A stretch of 64,000 nucleotides of DNA from Haloactinomyces albus. Its GTDB lineage: Bacteria; Actinomycetota; Actinomycetes; Mycobacteriales; Pseudonocardiaceae. The notes under the pieces are model-generated. The model was not told the origin of the DNA and made no database searches. It saw only the letters and a program-made list of their open reading frames with translations. The stretch is from the NCBI RefSeq assembly GCF_031458135.1, contig NZ_JAVDXW010000001.1:3100001-3164000 (forward strand). The letters are read 5' to 3'. This document shows, one piece after another, positions 8,147 through 17,006 of the stretch. How positions within the stretch are numbered: position 1 is the first letter of the stretch; the number at the start of each line of letters is the position of its first letter. A program made the position numbers and the translations under genes.

Positions 8147-8745
8147 TCCGGCCCGGTGCCCTGTACCTGCGCAGCCGTCAGGTCCAGTGGTCGCTGCCCG
8201 CAGCCGTCGCCGGTATCGCGTTGCTGTCCTTGCCCATTGGCGATCCCGGCGCGCCGGGACGCGCGACCGTGCTGGCGGTGCTGGCGCTGGCACTCGGTTT
8301 CGGCGTGCTCGGCCAGGGACTGGGTAGCCCGGACGTCGCGCTGGAGAGCACAGGAGCGATCCCGTGGGCCCGCTGGCGGCTGGCGCACGTCGTCGCGATC
8401 GCGGGTGCCGTACTCGCCACCGTGCTCGTCTTCTTCGCCCTGCCCACCGGCCTGGCGGCACGCGACGCTATCGGTCTTGCCGGGCTCACCGCACTCGGCG
8501 CCACCCTGTTCGGCGGCCAGCTGGCCTGGCTGCTGCCGGTCGGCTGGGCGGGAGCGTCCGCGGTCGTCCCACCGCTGAGCGAACCGGACCTGCTGGCAGT
8601 GCTGACCTGGCCGATGCAGCCTGCGGACTCCCTCCCGGCCGCGCTCACCGCAGCGACCCTTGCCTGCGGGGTGATCGCCTACGCCATCAAGGGCAGCCGC
8701 TCCTCCACTTCGGACAAGAATTCGGGATTTCGCGGTGTCTCATGA
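8143..8745 (+). CDS. Polytopic membrane protein, second permease-like subunit (200 aa)
   Basis: It starts at an ATG overlapping the stop of the previous permease (ATGA), so it is coupled to it. About six hydrophobic segments (VAGIALLSLPIGD, VLAVLALALGFGVLGQGLG, VVAIAGAVLATVLVFFALP, IGLAGLTALGATLFGGQLAW, LLPVGWAGASAVVPPL, AALTAATLACGVIAYAI) fill nearly all of it. It probably forms the second half of the exporter's membrane channel. It is the last gene of the ECF/ABC operon; IS debris begins within 50 bp. Confidence 0.75.
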   Translation: MIRPGALYLRSRQVQWSLPAAVAGIALLSLPIGDPGAPGRATVLAVLALALGFGVLGQGLGSPDVALESTGAIPWARWRLAHVVAIAGAVLATVLVFFALPTGLAARDAIGLAGLTALGATLFGGQLAWLLPVGWAGASAVVPPLSEPDLLAVLTWPMQPADSLPAALTAATLACGVIAYAIKGSRSSTSDKNSGFRGVS

Positions 8746-8868
8746 CATCTGAGTTTCCGCACTTTTGGTCAGTGGATCTTGGAGCGTTCGGCGTGGCGGC
8801 GTGATCAAGGCCGGAAAATGGTGGAAGCATCGGCGTGCTTCAACTCTTCGCACACGGAGGATTCGCCG

Positions 8869-8985
8869 ATGCTTCCACCGGTGACGGTACCCGCTGGGCT
8901 GATGCGTGTGGTGGAGATGGCCCGCGGCGCGTTCACCGCGCCCACCTTCGCGACGTTCGTCGCGCTGGTCACGGGGCGCGAGTAG
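8869..8985 (+). pseudogene. N-terminal fragment of a DDE transposase
   Basis: Thirty-eight residues (MLPPVTVPAGLMRVVEMARG, then AFTAPTFATFVALVTG) match the start of an actinobacterial DDE transposase group and then meet a stop. The rest of the element is missing. A broken IS701-type element starts about 85 bp downstream, so a later insertion or deletion removed the body. Confidence 0.6.
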
Positions 8986-9069
8986 CAGCCGTACAGGATC
9001 TGGCGTTAAGCCTGATGTCGTTGTGCTGAGAGAAATCACGACGGTGGCACGGTCGCTTCGGCGAAGGTG

Positions 9070-10450
9070 ACCAGTACTCCAGCAGCACTTTGTGATCTTC
9101 GTGGTGTAGTCTGTTGATCTTGTGCAGACGGATGAGGATCTTGCGGTGTTGCGGGCGGGTCTGAAGGACCTGCTGAGACGGGTGGCTGACCGGTTTTTCC
9201 GGGTGGAGTCGCGGCGTCGGGCGGGGGCCGATCTGTGCGGGGGCTGTTGGCGCCGTTGGCCGACAACAACGGGTGGACATTGGCCGAAGCCAGTGGGGAT
9301 GTGACGCCGGATGGGATGCAGCGGCTGCTCAACGGCGCGAACTGGGATGTTGACGGGCTGCGCGATGACGTGCGTGCCTATGTCGCCGGGCATCTCGGTC
9401 AGGCCGACGGTGTGCTGATCGTCGGTGAGACCGGATTTCTGAAGAAGGGCACCAAGTCTGCCGGGGTGCAATGCCAGTGCTCCGGCACCGCCGGGCGGAT
9501 GGAGAACTGCCAGCTCGGGGTGTTTCTGGCCTACACAGCAGGGGAAAACCGGGCTCTGATCGACCGGGAGCTGGATCTGTGCCGAAGTCCTGGATCGCCG
9601 ACCGCGATCGCTGCCGCGAGGCCGGTATCGGCGACGAGACCGAGTTCGCCACCAAGGCCGTGCTGGCGCGCGGCATGATTGAACGCGCTGTGACTGCCGG
9701 GGTCCCGGCCAGCTGGGTCACCGGCGATGAGGCCTATGGGCAGGACTCGAAGTTCCGCGCTTGGTTGGAGTCCCGACGCATCGGTTACGTCGTCGCGGTG
9801 CCGGAACCAGACCATTCCGGCCGTGGCCGGCAGCTCCCGCGCCGATCACCTCGTCGCTCGGGCGCCGGAGCAGGCGTGGAAACGCCGCTCGGCCGGCGAT
9901 GGGGCCAAAGGTCGGCGGCTCTACGACTGGGCCGTGGCCGAATTACCCGTGGATGACGACACCACCCCAGCAGGCTGGCAACGATGGCTGCTGGTGCGCC
10001 GCCAGATCACCAGCGAGGACACCGAGCCCGAGCCGGCCTGTTCCCTGTGCTTCGCCCCGGCCGGCACCACCGACGACGAGCTCGTCAGCGTGGCCGGTGC
10101 CCGCTGGGCGATCGAAGAATGCTTCCAGACCGCCAAAAACGAAGTCGGACTCGACCACTACCAGGTCCGGCGCTACGACGCGTGGTACCGCCACATCACC
10201 CTGGCCATGCTCGCCGCCGCCTTCCTGGCCGTCACCGCCGCCACAGCCCCAAAAGCCCTGGAAGCGGGCTCATCCCGCTCACCGGCGCCCGAGATCCGAC
10301 GTCTCCTGGCACATCTGATCCACACCCCACCCAGCCTCTCCCTGACCAGGATCTGGTCAGGGTGGCGCCGACGCCACCAGTACCGCTCTCAACAAGCTCA
10401 TTACCAGCGAAGACACCTCCAACACAACGAAGTGCTGCTGGAGTACCAGT
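9070..10450 (+). mobile_element. Degenerate IS701-type element bounded by inverted repeats
   Basis: GTACTCCAGCAGCACTT at the left end (about 9074-9090) recurs inverted at the right end (about 10430-10446) within a slightly longer imperfect inverted repeat. The interior is a single broken transposase gene on the plus strand. The element lies between the ECF/ABC operon and the recombinase gene. No target-site duplication was confirmed. Confidence 0.8.
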
Positions 10451-10452
10451 AG
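9122..10452 (+). pseudogene. IS701-family transposase, frameshifted
   Basis: Homologous sequence moves through several frames: an N-terminal part near 9122-9230, then 9235 to about 9580 ([14 protein letters not shown]), about 9580-9830 ([29 protein letters not shown]), and about 9830-10452 (ISSU-type tail with ARWAIEECFQTAKNEVGLDH). At least three indels are needed. The first catalytic motif reads VGETG where the family usually has VDETG, so the first catalytic Asp also appears lost. The gene is inactive. Confidence 0.8.
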
Positions 10453-10472
10453 GGATAGCCCGGTCCTCGTTT

Positions 10473-10607
10473 TCAGGTCAGCCCGCCGTCGTGGCTTGTC
10501 TCGAACACCGCAAGTTCGCGGTCGCGGTCGGCTCCCTCGCGGCAACCCTGGCAGTACACGGCGCCAGCCTCGGCGGCCAAACCGCACCCTGCGATGCATT
10601 CGGCCAT
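10473..10607 (-). CDS. Cysteine-rich microprotein (44 aa)
   Basis: The ATG at 10607 lies 8 nt after a strong AAAGGAGG ribosome-binding site. The protein begins MAECIAGCGLAAEAGAVYCQ and continues GCREGADRD, giving CxxxC and CxxC pairs that suggest a mini zinc knuckle. It lies 55 nt downstream of the serine recombinase on the same strand, probably in its operon. The right end of the IS701-type element begins about 20 bp past its stop. No family recognised; the strong ribosome-binding site argues it is translated. Confidence 0.6.
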   Translation of the reverse strand: MAECIAGCGLAAEAGAVYCQGCREGADRDRELAVFETSHDGGLT

Positions 10608-10662
10608 GTCGTCTCACCTCCTTTCCGTGCTGTGTATCGACTGTGCATGACGACACCGACAC

Positions 10663-11586
10663 TTACCCGACGTGTGGCTCGACGAGCCGCAGTAGGGCTT
10701 CTTGTCGGGTGCGCCACTGTCCTGGCAGGGAGGCCTTGTGCGGGCCTTGGGCCTGCCACTTTCGGCCCTGCCGGTCGAGAAACCCCACCAGCACCGACTC
10801 ACCCTTGCGCGAGGTGGCGAGCACGCGGGTGCCGATCGCACGCGGCCCGATCTCGACCGGGGCCGCATCGGATGCGGCGGCCGCGGGTGTGGCCCGCTCG
10901 GCCGGTGCGGGTATCTCGGGGCTCTGGGGTGTGTCCTGGTCTGGCTCGTCGTGGGTGGCTCCCTCCGGGGCGGTGGTGTCGTCGGCGTCGGTGTGTTCAC
11001 CGTCCGCTGCGCCGGCGGGGTCGGTGGGCTGCTCGGCCTCGTGCAGGATGCGGTGGACGACAGCAGTGGAGACACCGACGCCGCGGGCGATCTGTCGGAT
11101 GGATTCGCCCTCGTCGCGGCGGGCCAGGATCGCCCGACGCCGGTCGTTGGTGACCACCGTGGGCCGGCCACCCTTACTGCCGCGCTTGGCCGCGGCGTCC
11201 AGCCCGTTCTTCGTTTTGCGGGAGATGTCGCGACGGCGATCCTCGGCCAACGCGAGCGCTAGATCCAAGATCAGGGAGCGTTCGGTGTGCTCGCCGGCGG
11301 CGATGCCGTCCAATACCTTGACGCTGATGCCGCGCTGGAACAGCTCGGACAGCGTCAGCAACCCGTCCAGGAGGTTGCGTCCCAGTCGGTCGACCTCTTG
11401 GACGGTGAGCAGGTCGCCGGGGCGGAGATAATCCAACGCATCCCGCAAGCCGAGCCGGTCGGTGGCCTTACGGGTGCCGCTGATCGTTTCCTCGAACACC
11501 CGCACACAGACCGAGTCGAGCGCGTCGTGCTGCCGCTGCACCTCTTGCCGGTCGGTGCTGACGCGGACGAGCCCGATAAGCGCCAT
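10663..11586 (-). CDS. Serine recombinase (resolvase/invertase family) with C-terminal extension (307 aa)
   Basis: Site-specific recombinase that cuts and rejoins DNA through a serine nucleophile. The resolvase domain spans residues about 1-140, with the nucleophile in MALIGLVRVSTDRQ, YLRPGDLLTVQEVDRLGRNL and the RSLILDLALALAEDRRRDIS helix. A Hin-type HTH follows (GRPTVVTNDRRRAILARR, IRQIARGVGVSTAVVHRIL). Residues 185-307 are an acidic/Pro-rich linker plus a small domain (IGTRVLATSRKGESVLVGFL) beyond the usual size of about 190 residues. The ATG at 11586 has GGAGG upstream. It is probably a relic of an integrative or plasmid element. Confidence 0.88.
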   Translation of the reverse strand: MALIGLVRVSTDRQEVQRQHDALDSVCVRVFEETISGTRKATDRLGLRDALDYLRPGDLLTVQEVDRLGRNLLDGLLTLSELFQRGISVKVLDGIAAGEHTERSLILDLALALAEDRRRDISRKTKNGLDAAAKRGSKGGRPTVVTNDRRRAILARRDEGESIRQIARGVGVSTAVVHRILHEAEQPTDPAGAADGEHTDADDTTAPEGATHDEPDQDTPQSPEIPAPAERATPAAAASDAAPVEIGPRAIGTRVLATSRKGESVLVGFLDRQGRKWQAQGPHKASLPGQWRTRQEALLRLVEPHVG

Positions 11587-11834
11587 CCCGACCCTCCAAT
11601 TGTTCGAGAAACGAATGATTTCCGAACAGATCACGGGCGAACGGTGCGGGTGACGTTGCCCATCCTCGTTGAGTTCTTCGTATATCTTCTCTACCGGCGC
11701 CTCAGAGCGCAGATGTGACGCTGCGGATCTCGACACTTGGTGTCACGAGCGGTCGCCGTCTCGGCTGCTGTCCGCGACACGACGGTGACATTTCATGGAT
11801 GTCATTCGGACATGGATTCGGGAACGTCGACTGT

Positions 11835-12614
11835 ATGAGCAAAGGTACGAAGCTTCTGACCGCGACATGTGCGCTATTACTAGCGACTGTCGGTGCATGT
11901 TCACAGAGCAACCAAGCCGACACGTCCGCTGCCAACGGGACATCCCCGTCCGAGCAGGTGCCCAAGGTGTTGTGGGTCGGGGACTCGGTGGCAGCGCAAC
12001 TGGCGAAACCGCTTACCGCCGCCGCTAAGGCCAGTGAACTACCGTTCAAGTCCATCGCCGCCGCAGGCGGCGGCAACGTGTCGGGACGCGAGAAACTGAC
12101 GCAATCAACATTTCAGCGCCTGAACAAGGCACTGGACTCGTACAGCCCGGACGTGGTGACCTACCAGGTATCCACGTACGACTGGGGAACCGAAAAGGAG
12201 CAGCGCGCGGCGTACGAAAAGCTACTGAAGACAGTCGCAGACTCCGGCGCGAAGCTCGCGATCGTGACGATGCCCCCGATCAAACCCGATGACTTCTACA
12301 AGGACCACATGGACGAGCTCGAGCGCACCACCCGATTGGTCAAGGAGGTGGCCGCGGGCTCGGACGGCAAGGCCGTGGTCTTCGACAGCGCACAGGTGTG
12401 GGGTGAAGAGTTCCAGAAGGAGCGCAACGGCGAACTTTACCGCAAATCCGACGGCATCCACACCTGCCCGCAGGGAGCGGCTCAGTTCACCGACTGGCTG
12501 ATGGAGAAGCTCGCCAAGCACTTCGGCGGGTTCACCCCTGCGAAACCCGCGTCCTGGGCCAACGCGGGCTGGTCCGGCGATTCCAAGTTCGAAGGTTGCC
12601 AAACCAAGGCCTGA
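11835..12614 (+). CDS. SGNH-hydrolase-like lipoprotein (259 aa)
   Basis: Predicted surface-anchored acyl hydrolase or acyltransferase. An N-terminal signal ends in a lipobox at Cys22 (LLLATVGAC). The SGNH block I motif VLWVGDSVAA places the nucleophile at Ser51; the Gly-rich AAAGGGNVSG resembles block II, and SDGIHTCPQGA carries the DxxH of block V. The start at 11835 is chosen because it begins the signal peptide. It converges with the acyltransferase-3 gene at 13011. OafA-like enzymes often carry a fused SGNH domain, and the neighbouring one does not, so the two may act together on a cell-wall glycan. Confidence 0.8.
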   Translation: MSKGTKLLTATCALLLATVGACSQSNQADTSAANGTSPSEQVPKVLWVGDSVAAQLAKPLTAAAKASELPFKSIAAAGGGNVSGREKLTQSTFQRLNKALDSYSPDVVTYQVSTYDWGTEKEQRAAYEKLLKTVADSGAKLAIVTMPPIKPDDFYKDHMDELERTTRLVKEVAAGSDGKAVVFDSAQVWGEEFQKERNGELYRKSDGIHTCPQGAAQFTDWLMEKLAKHFGGFTPAKPASWANAGWSGDSKFEGCQTKA

Positions 12615-12645
12615 CCGCCGCGTCTGCTGGATGCTGAGTGCCGCT

Positions 12646-12687
12646 TTCGGCATGTCGCGCACCGACTTCGGTGCGCGACATGCCGAA
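12646..12687. terminator. Perfect 19-bp stem hairpin between convergent genes
   Basis: TTCGGCATGTCGCGCACCG (12646-12664) pairs perfectly with 12669-12687 around the loop ACTT. It lies just after the SGNH gene and before the convergent acyltransferase gene, so it likely terminates transcription. The remaining 320 bp to 13010 show no convincing gene. Confidence 0.85.
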
Positions 12688-13010
12688 TCCGCGTATCAGC
12701 ATCACCACGGTTTTCTAGCGGGAATCATGCGGAGCCGACGGAATCGGCGGGCAGATACTTACTCCGGACCGAGAACGGGGACGCTGCCGTTGCCGGTCCA
12801 GGAGTCGTCACCCAGCAGTGCGGCGGATATCCTGGCGATATCCCGTGTGGCACAGGCGGGAGCACCACGACTGTCGCGGCTGCCCCATCACCAGAGGCCG
12901 AGGGGCCGCTCGTAGAAGGCGACAGGATCGTGCTGACACCGTGCCCCTCGCCGCGTAGGGTGCTTTGCGCGGTTGGCGAACACCTGTACAAGTGGGACTC
13001 TGACCACCCG

Positions 13011-14231
13011 TCAGTCCAGGTTACTGACGTCCACCGTGGGCGGATCGGGAGTGGGCAGTGTCAGCCACAGCATCGCCATCCCGGCCATGAGCGCGACGAA
13101 CGCGACCAACCCTTTGCGTCCCCTCGCCCACTCGGCGCGGAACCGGATCGGGTCCTCGATCAGGTACTTCGACAGTGCGGCCAAGCCGATCGAGACAGCG
13201 CACACCACGGCGGTCAGCGCCCACCCGTCGAGCCCGGTCCGTTCCGGAGACAGCAGCACGATGACGGGCCAGTGCCACAGGTACAGGCTGTAGGAGATCA
13301 GTCCCAGCCACCGCAGCGGCTGCCAGGCGAGGACCTTGGCGAGCAGCGCGTGCGGTGTCTGCGCACACAGCCCGATCAGCAAGGCAGCGGCCAGGGAGTG
13401 CGCGAAGAGTCCGCCGTTGTACAGCCACAGCGACTCCTTACCGGCGGCAAACGCCCATATGGCGCCGATTCCGACCGCCAGCACCACCAGCGCGGCACCC
13501 GCCCAACGGTCGACGGCACGGGCCAGCACGGCACGCACCCACGGGGTGGCGACCATGGCGCCGAGCAACAGCGAGAAGGCCCTGGTGTCGGTTCCGGTGT
13601 AGACGCGCGTCGGATCCACCGGGCTGACCAGCACAATCATCAACACCAGTGAGACAGCCGAGCACACGGCAGCGAGCACGGCGACCCGGCGATCCACCCG
13701 TAGGACTCCCCGAGTGACGAGCAACAGCAGCACCGGCCACACGAGATAGAACTGCTCCTCAACCGCGATGCTCCACAGGTGTTCGAACACCCGCTCCTGC
13801 CCGAAGCTGTTCCAGTAGCTGGCCGATTCCGCCAGCAGGTGCCAGTTCATCAGGTTCAGCTGTACCCACGGGGCGTCCGCGAGTGTCGTGCGCACCATCC
13901 CGGGTGTTGCCACCAGCCATACCAGCACGGTGACACCGACGAGCACGGTCGCGAGCGCGGGCAGCAGCCTGCGGATCCGCCTGCCCCAGAAGGTGACCAG
14001 CGACACCGTTCCCGTTGCCTCGACTTCCCGCAGCAGCAACTCGGTGATGAGGTAGCCGGACAACGCGAAGAACAGGTCCACACCGAGGAAACCACCGGGC
14101 AGGTGGTCGGTGTGAAACAGCAGCACCCCCAGTATCGCGATGCCCCGCAGCCCGTCCAGCGCGGGTTGATACGGCTTCCCGGTCTTCTGTTGAGCAGCCG
14201 TATTCGGCTGGGCCTTCGTCATGGCATCCAC
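13011..14231 (-). CDS. Acyltransferase-3 family (OafA-like) integral membrane O-acyltransferase (406 aa)
   Basis: It transfers acyl groups to surface or secreted glycans. The N-terminus carries the family signature: PALDGLRGIAILGVLLFHTD (putative catalytic His), then LGVDLFFALSGYLIT and ELLLREV, GRRIRRLLPALATVLV. About ten membrane segments follow, with no C-terminal SGNH domain. ATG at 14231 or 14222 are both possible. Only 72 bp separate it from the lipoprotein gene upstream on the same strand, so it may be the last gene of the two-component operon 16893-13011. Confidence 0.88.
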   Translation of the reverse strand: MDAMTKAQPNTAAQQKTGKPYQPALDGLRGIAILGVLLFHTDHLPGGFLGVDLFFALSGYLITELLLREVEATGTVSLVTFWGRRIRRLLPALATVLVGVTVLVWLVATPGMVRTTLADAPWVQLNLMNWHLLAESASYWNSFGQERVFEHLWSIAVEEQFYLVWPVLLLLVTRGVLRVDRRVAVLAAVCSAVSLVLMIVLVSPVDPTRVYTGTDTRAFSLLLGAMVATPWVRAVLARAVDRWAGAALVVLAVGIGAIWAFAAGKESLWLYNGGLFAHSLAAALLIGLCAQTPHALLAKVLAWQPLRWLGLISYSLYLWHWPVIVLLSPERTGLDGWALTAVVCAVSIGLAALSKYLIEDPIRFRAEWARGRKGLVAFVALMAGMAMLWLTLPTPDPPTVDVSNLD

Positions 14232-14303
14232 TGTGCTGTGCCCGTGTCAGGATGCCGTCCGCGTCATGTCGCGGGTTTGTCGCAACCGGGTGTTCGCGGG
14301 GTA

Positions 14304-14798
14304 CTACTGCCCCAGTACTGGACAGGTGCGCGGTTCGGTTGGCCTGTCCGTAGTGAACGTCAGCACTACCTGGCTGGAGGGGGACCCACCGCGCTGGATG
14401 TGTACGGCGAGCACGGTGCATACGATCTGATCGATACCTTTGGCCCCGTAAACCCTCCGGCGCGGTATCGGTAGCCGAACCGTGATCGTGTCGCCCGAAA
14501 TGGTCGCCGGAATGTCCAGCGCAGTAGGCACGGAGCCCAGATGCACGCGTGAGTGTAGGGCTCCCGCATCGGGATCCGTTCCGGTGAACAGCAGCCGCAG
14601 GGCCTGGCCGATGGTGCCGAGGCTGCTTGTCGGTCGCCGTAGCACCAGGTCCCCTTCGGAGTCCAGCAGGTACACGGGAGTGCCCTTCGCGATGCCCGTC
14701 GCCGCATCTCCCCCGTCGAACACCCCGCTCGGACGCACCGTGCATCCGGTGAGCAGCACAACCAGCAGCACGCACAGCGCCGAGGCCGTTCGTTTCAT
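14304..14798 (-). CDS. Small lipoprotein of GerMN/LpqB type, partner of sensor kinase (164 aa)
   Basis: A signal peptide with lipobox (LCVLLVVLLTGC) is followed by a GerMN-like domain: PVYLLDSEGDLVLRRPTSS, LRLLFTGTDPDAGALHSRVH, ISGDTITVRLPI. GerMN lipoproteins such as LpqB work with sensor kinases at the membrane (known for MtrB); a similar modulatory role is inferred. The ATG at 14798 overlaps the kinase stop (ATGA) and has GGAGG upstream, so it is translationally coupled. Confidence 0.8.
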   Translation of the reverse strand: MKRTASALCVLLVVLLTGCTVRPSGVFDGGDAATGIAKGTPVYLLDSEGDLVLRRPTSSLGTIGQALRLLFTGTDPDAGALHSRVHLGSVPTALDIPATISGDTITVRLPIPRRRVYGAKGIDQIVCTVLAVHIQRGGSPSSQVVLTFTTDRPTEPRTCPVLGQ

Positions 14799-16219
14799 GT
14801 TTCCTCCGACCAGCGCGGCAGCCTGACCGCGAACCGGGCTCCCGCACCGTCGGCATTGCCCGCCTCGATGGTGCCGCCGTGCAGCCACACGTTCTCCGCG
14901 GTGATCGCCATCCCGAGACCGCTCCCCGCGGATCGGCCGCGCGAGGAGTCCGCCTTGTGGAAGCGGGCGAACAGCTGCGCCGCGACCCCCTCCGGCAGCC
15001 CCGGGCCGTTGTCGATCACCTCGAGGTGCACCTCCTGTTCGTCCGCGCTCAACCGCACCACTACCGGTGGCTCCCCGTGCCGGAGTGCATTGCCGACAAG
15101 GTTCGCCACGATCACATCCAGTCGGCGCCGATCCAGCACGGCGGCCAGCTCCTCCGGCGAGTCCAGCCGCACCTGCTCGGTCCAGGACCGCGACCGCAGG
15201 CACTCCCGCACCACACCGGGTATGTCCACCCGTTCCAGGTGTGGCTGCGCGGCGCCCGCATCGAACCGGGCGATCTCCATCAGGTCCTCGACGAGCGACG
15301 CCAGCCGCCGGGTTTCGGCGATGGCAAGCTCGATGGAGGCCCGTGCGTCGGACGGCATCCGCTCCAGATCCTCTTCCAGCATCTCGGCAACGGAGGTCAG
15401 AGTGGTGAGTGGCGTGCGTAGCTCGTGTGACACGTCGGCGACGAACCGGCGGGAGTCGGCTTCCATTCTGGCCAGCTCGCTGATGGAGGACTGCAACGAG
15501 GCCGCGGTGTCGTTGAACGTGGTGGCGAGCTCGGCCAACTCGTCGACGCCGCTGGGCCGTAACCGGGCGTCGAGGTCGCCCGCGGCCAGTTTGCGTGCGG
15601 TTCCGCGGAGCTCGCGCACCGGCCGCAGCACGCCACGCGCCGCCAGCAGGGCCAGCAGCACGGCGACCGGTAGCGCGAGCGCGCTTGTCCATATCGCGTT
15701 CCGGGTGAGCGCGTTCACCTGCCGCACCACGTCACCGAGGTCACGCACCAGATACACCTCGATCCCGGACGGCCGCTGTTGCCCGTCCACACCGGTGATC
15801 AGCACCGGGACGCCGACGAGCAGCTTCATCCCGGTGGCAGAGTCCGCCCGCTGCAGCGCAAGGTGATCTCCGCCATGTACGGCGGTGCGCAGTTGCTCGG
15901 TGATCGCCGCTGTCTCGCCGGCGTGTACGCGCAGCGACTCGTATGTCACCACGACAGGCCCATCGAGGGCATCCCGGATCTTGCGTAGGTCACCGGTGTC
16001 CGGCGGGTAGACGAGCGCAGGCGCGGTGTCGGTGATCCGCCGCGCAGCGGTGTCCGCGATCCGCTGTTGGGTCGACCGCAGCAGCGAGTTGCTGGCCGAG
16101 GCCGCACTCGCCCAGGACGCCGTCGCGGCTGCGAGTACGGCAACCGCGACGCACGCGGCGATCAATCTGGCGCGCAGCCCGCGCAGCGCCCGCACATCAC
16201 GCGGCGAACGTCGCCTCAT
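14795..16219 (-). CDS. Sensor histidine kinase, AfsQ2-like (474 aa)
   Basis: Membrane sensor that phosphorylates the adjacent response regulator. One TM helix near residues 15-40, an extracytoplasmic region to about 165, a second TM helix (TSALALPVAVLLALLAARGV), HAMP (RPVRELRGTARKLAAGDLDA), a HisKA H-box near residue 260 (FVADVSHELRTPLTTL), then N-box (VANLVGNALRHG), G1 (DNGPGLPEG) and G2 (GRSAGSGLGMAI). It starts at 16219, overlapping the regulator stop. The AfsQ2 label rests on the regulator's similarity to AfsQ1. Confidence 0.9.
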   Translation of the reverse strand: MRRRSPRDVRALRGLRARLIAACVAVAVLAAATASWASAASASNSLLRSTQQRIADTAARRITDTAPALVYPPDTGDLRKIRDALDGPVVVTYESLRVHAGETAAITEQLRTAVHGGDHLALQRADSATGMKLLVGVPVLITGVDGQQRPSGIEVYLVRDLGDVVRQVNALTRNAIWTSALALPVAVLLALLAARGVLRPVRELRGTARKLAAGDLDARLRPSGVDELAELATTFNDTAASLQSSISELARMEADSRRFVADVSHELRTPLTTLTSVAEMLEEDLERMPSDARASIELAIAETRRLASLVEDLMEIARFDAGAAQPHLERVDIPGVVRECLRSRSWTEQVRLDSPEELAAVLDRRRLDVIVANLVGNALRHGEPPVVVRLSADEQEVHLEVIDNGPGLPEGVAAQLFARFHKADSSRGRSAGSGLGMAITAENVWLHGGTIEAGNADGAGARFAVRLPRWSEET

Positions 16220-16893
16220 ACCGGGCCGAACCGGTAGCCGAACCCGCGCACCGTCTGCACGAACACCGGCCGCGCGGGCTCGTCCTCGATCTTCGCGCGC
16301 AACCGCTGCACACAGTTGTCCACCAGGCGGGAGTCGCCGAGGTAGTCGTACTCCCACACCAGTTCGAGCAGCTGCATGCGACTGAGCACCTGACCGGGCG
16401 AGCGGGACAGTTCCAGCAGCACGCGCAGCTCGGTCGGAGTCAGCGCGAGCTGCTGATCGCCCTTGGTGACGGTGAGCGCGGCGCGGTCGATGGTCAGGTC
16501 GCGGTAGCGGCCGGACTGTGTCTGCTCGGCGAACGTCCCTCTGCGCAACACCGCACGAATGCGCGCGTCGAGCACCCTCGGCTGTACGGGTTTGATCACG
16601 TAGTCGTCCGCACCGGCCTCGAGGCCGCCGACCACGTCGAAGTCGTCGCCGCGCGCGGTGAGCATGATGATGGGTACTGCGGACTTCGCGCGGATGCGCC
16701 GACACACCTCGAAGCCGTCCATTCCGGGCAGCATCAGATCCAGCACCACGACATCCGGTTCCGCCGAGGCCAGCATACGGAGACCGTCCTCTCCGGTGCC
16801 CGCTTCGCGTATCTCGTGCCCGTGCCTACCAAGGGCGAGCGCGAGGCTGGTACGGATGGACTGATCGTCCTCGATCAACAAGGTCTGCGCCAT
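16216..16893 (-). CDS. OmpR-family response regulator, AfsQ1-like (225 aa)
   Basis: DNA-binding output of the two-component system. The receiver has the acidic pair at Asp9/Asp10, phosphoacceptor Asp52 (VVVLDLMLPGMDGFEVCRR), Thr (PIIMLTAR) and Lys (DDYVIKPVQ). The winged helix reads LALTPTELRVLLELSRSPGQ, LVWEYDYLGDSRLVDNCVQR and TVRGFGYRF. From memory these blocks closely follow Streptomyces AfsQ1, a regulator of antibiotic production and nitrogen/glutamate response. It is divergent from the polysaccharide deacetylase at 17007, a possible target. Confidence 0.9.
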   Translation of the reverse strand: MAQTLLIEDDQSIRTSLALALGRHGHEIREAGTGEDGLRMLASAEPDVVVLDLMLPGMDGFEVCRRIRAKSAVPIIMLTARGDDFDVVGGLEAGADDYVIKPVQPRVLDARIRAVLRRGTFAEQTQSGRYRDLTIDRAALTVTKGDQQLALTPTELRVLLELSRSPGQVLSRMQLLELVWEYDYLGDSRLVDNCVQRLRAKIEDEPARPVFVQTVRGFGYRFGPV

Positions 16894-17006
16894 TACCGCG
16901 ATTTTCAGGGAAAACGGACCGCTCTTACGGGAGCGGGGCCTGATTACGACACGATCGAGACATCACGACGACCGGATCGCCAAGGTCGTAGCGGACCTTC
17001 GGTTCC

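Noticed and set aside
12725-12991. Minus-strand open frame of 88 codons
   Set aside because: Low-complexity Ser/Pro composition, no ribosome-binding site, located behind a strong terminator; likely non-coding.
14856-15866. Long plus-strand frame opposite the sensor kinase
   Set aside because: Shadow of the histidine kinase; Ser/Arg-rich without domain signals, whereas the minus strand carries all kinase motifs.
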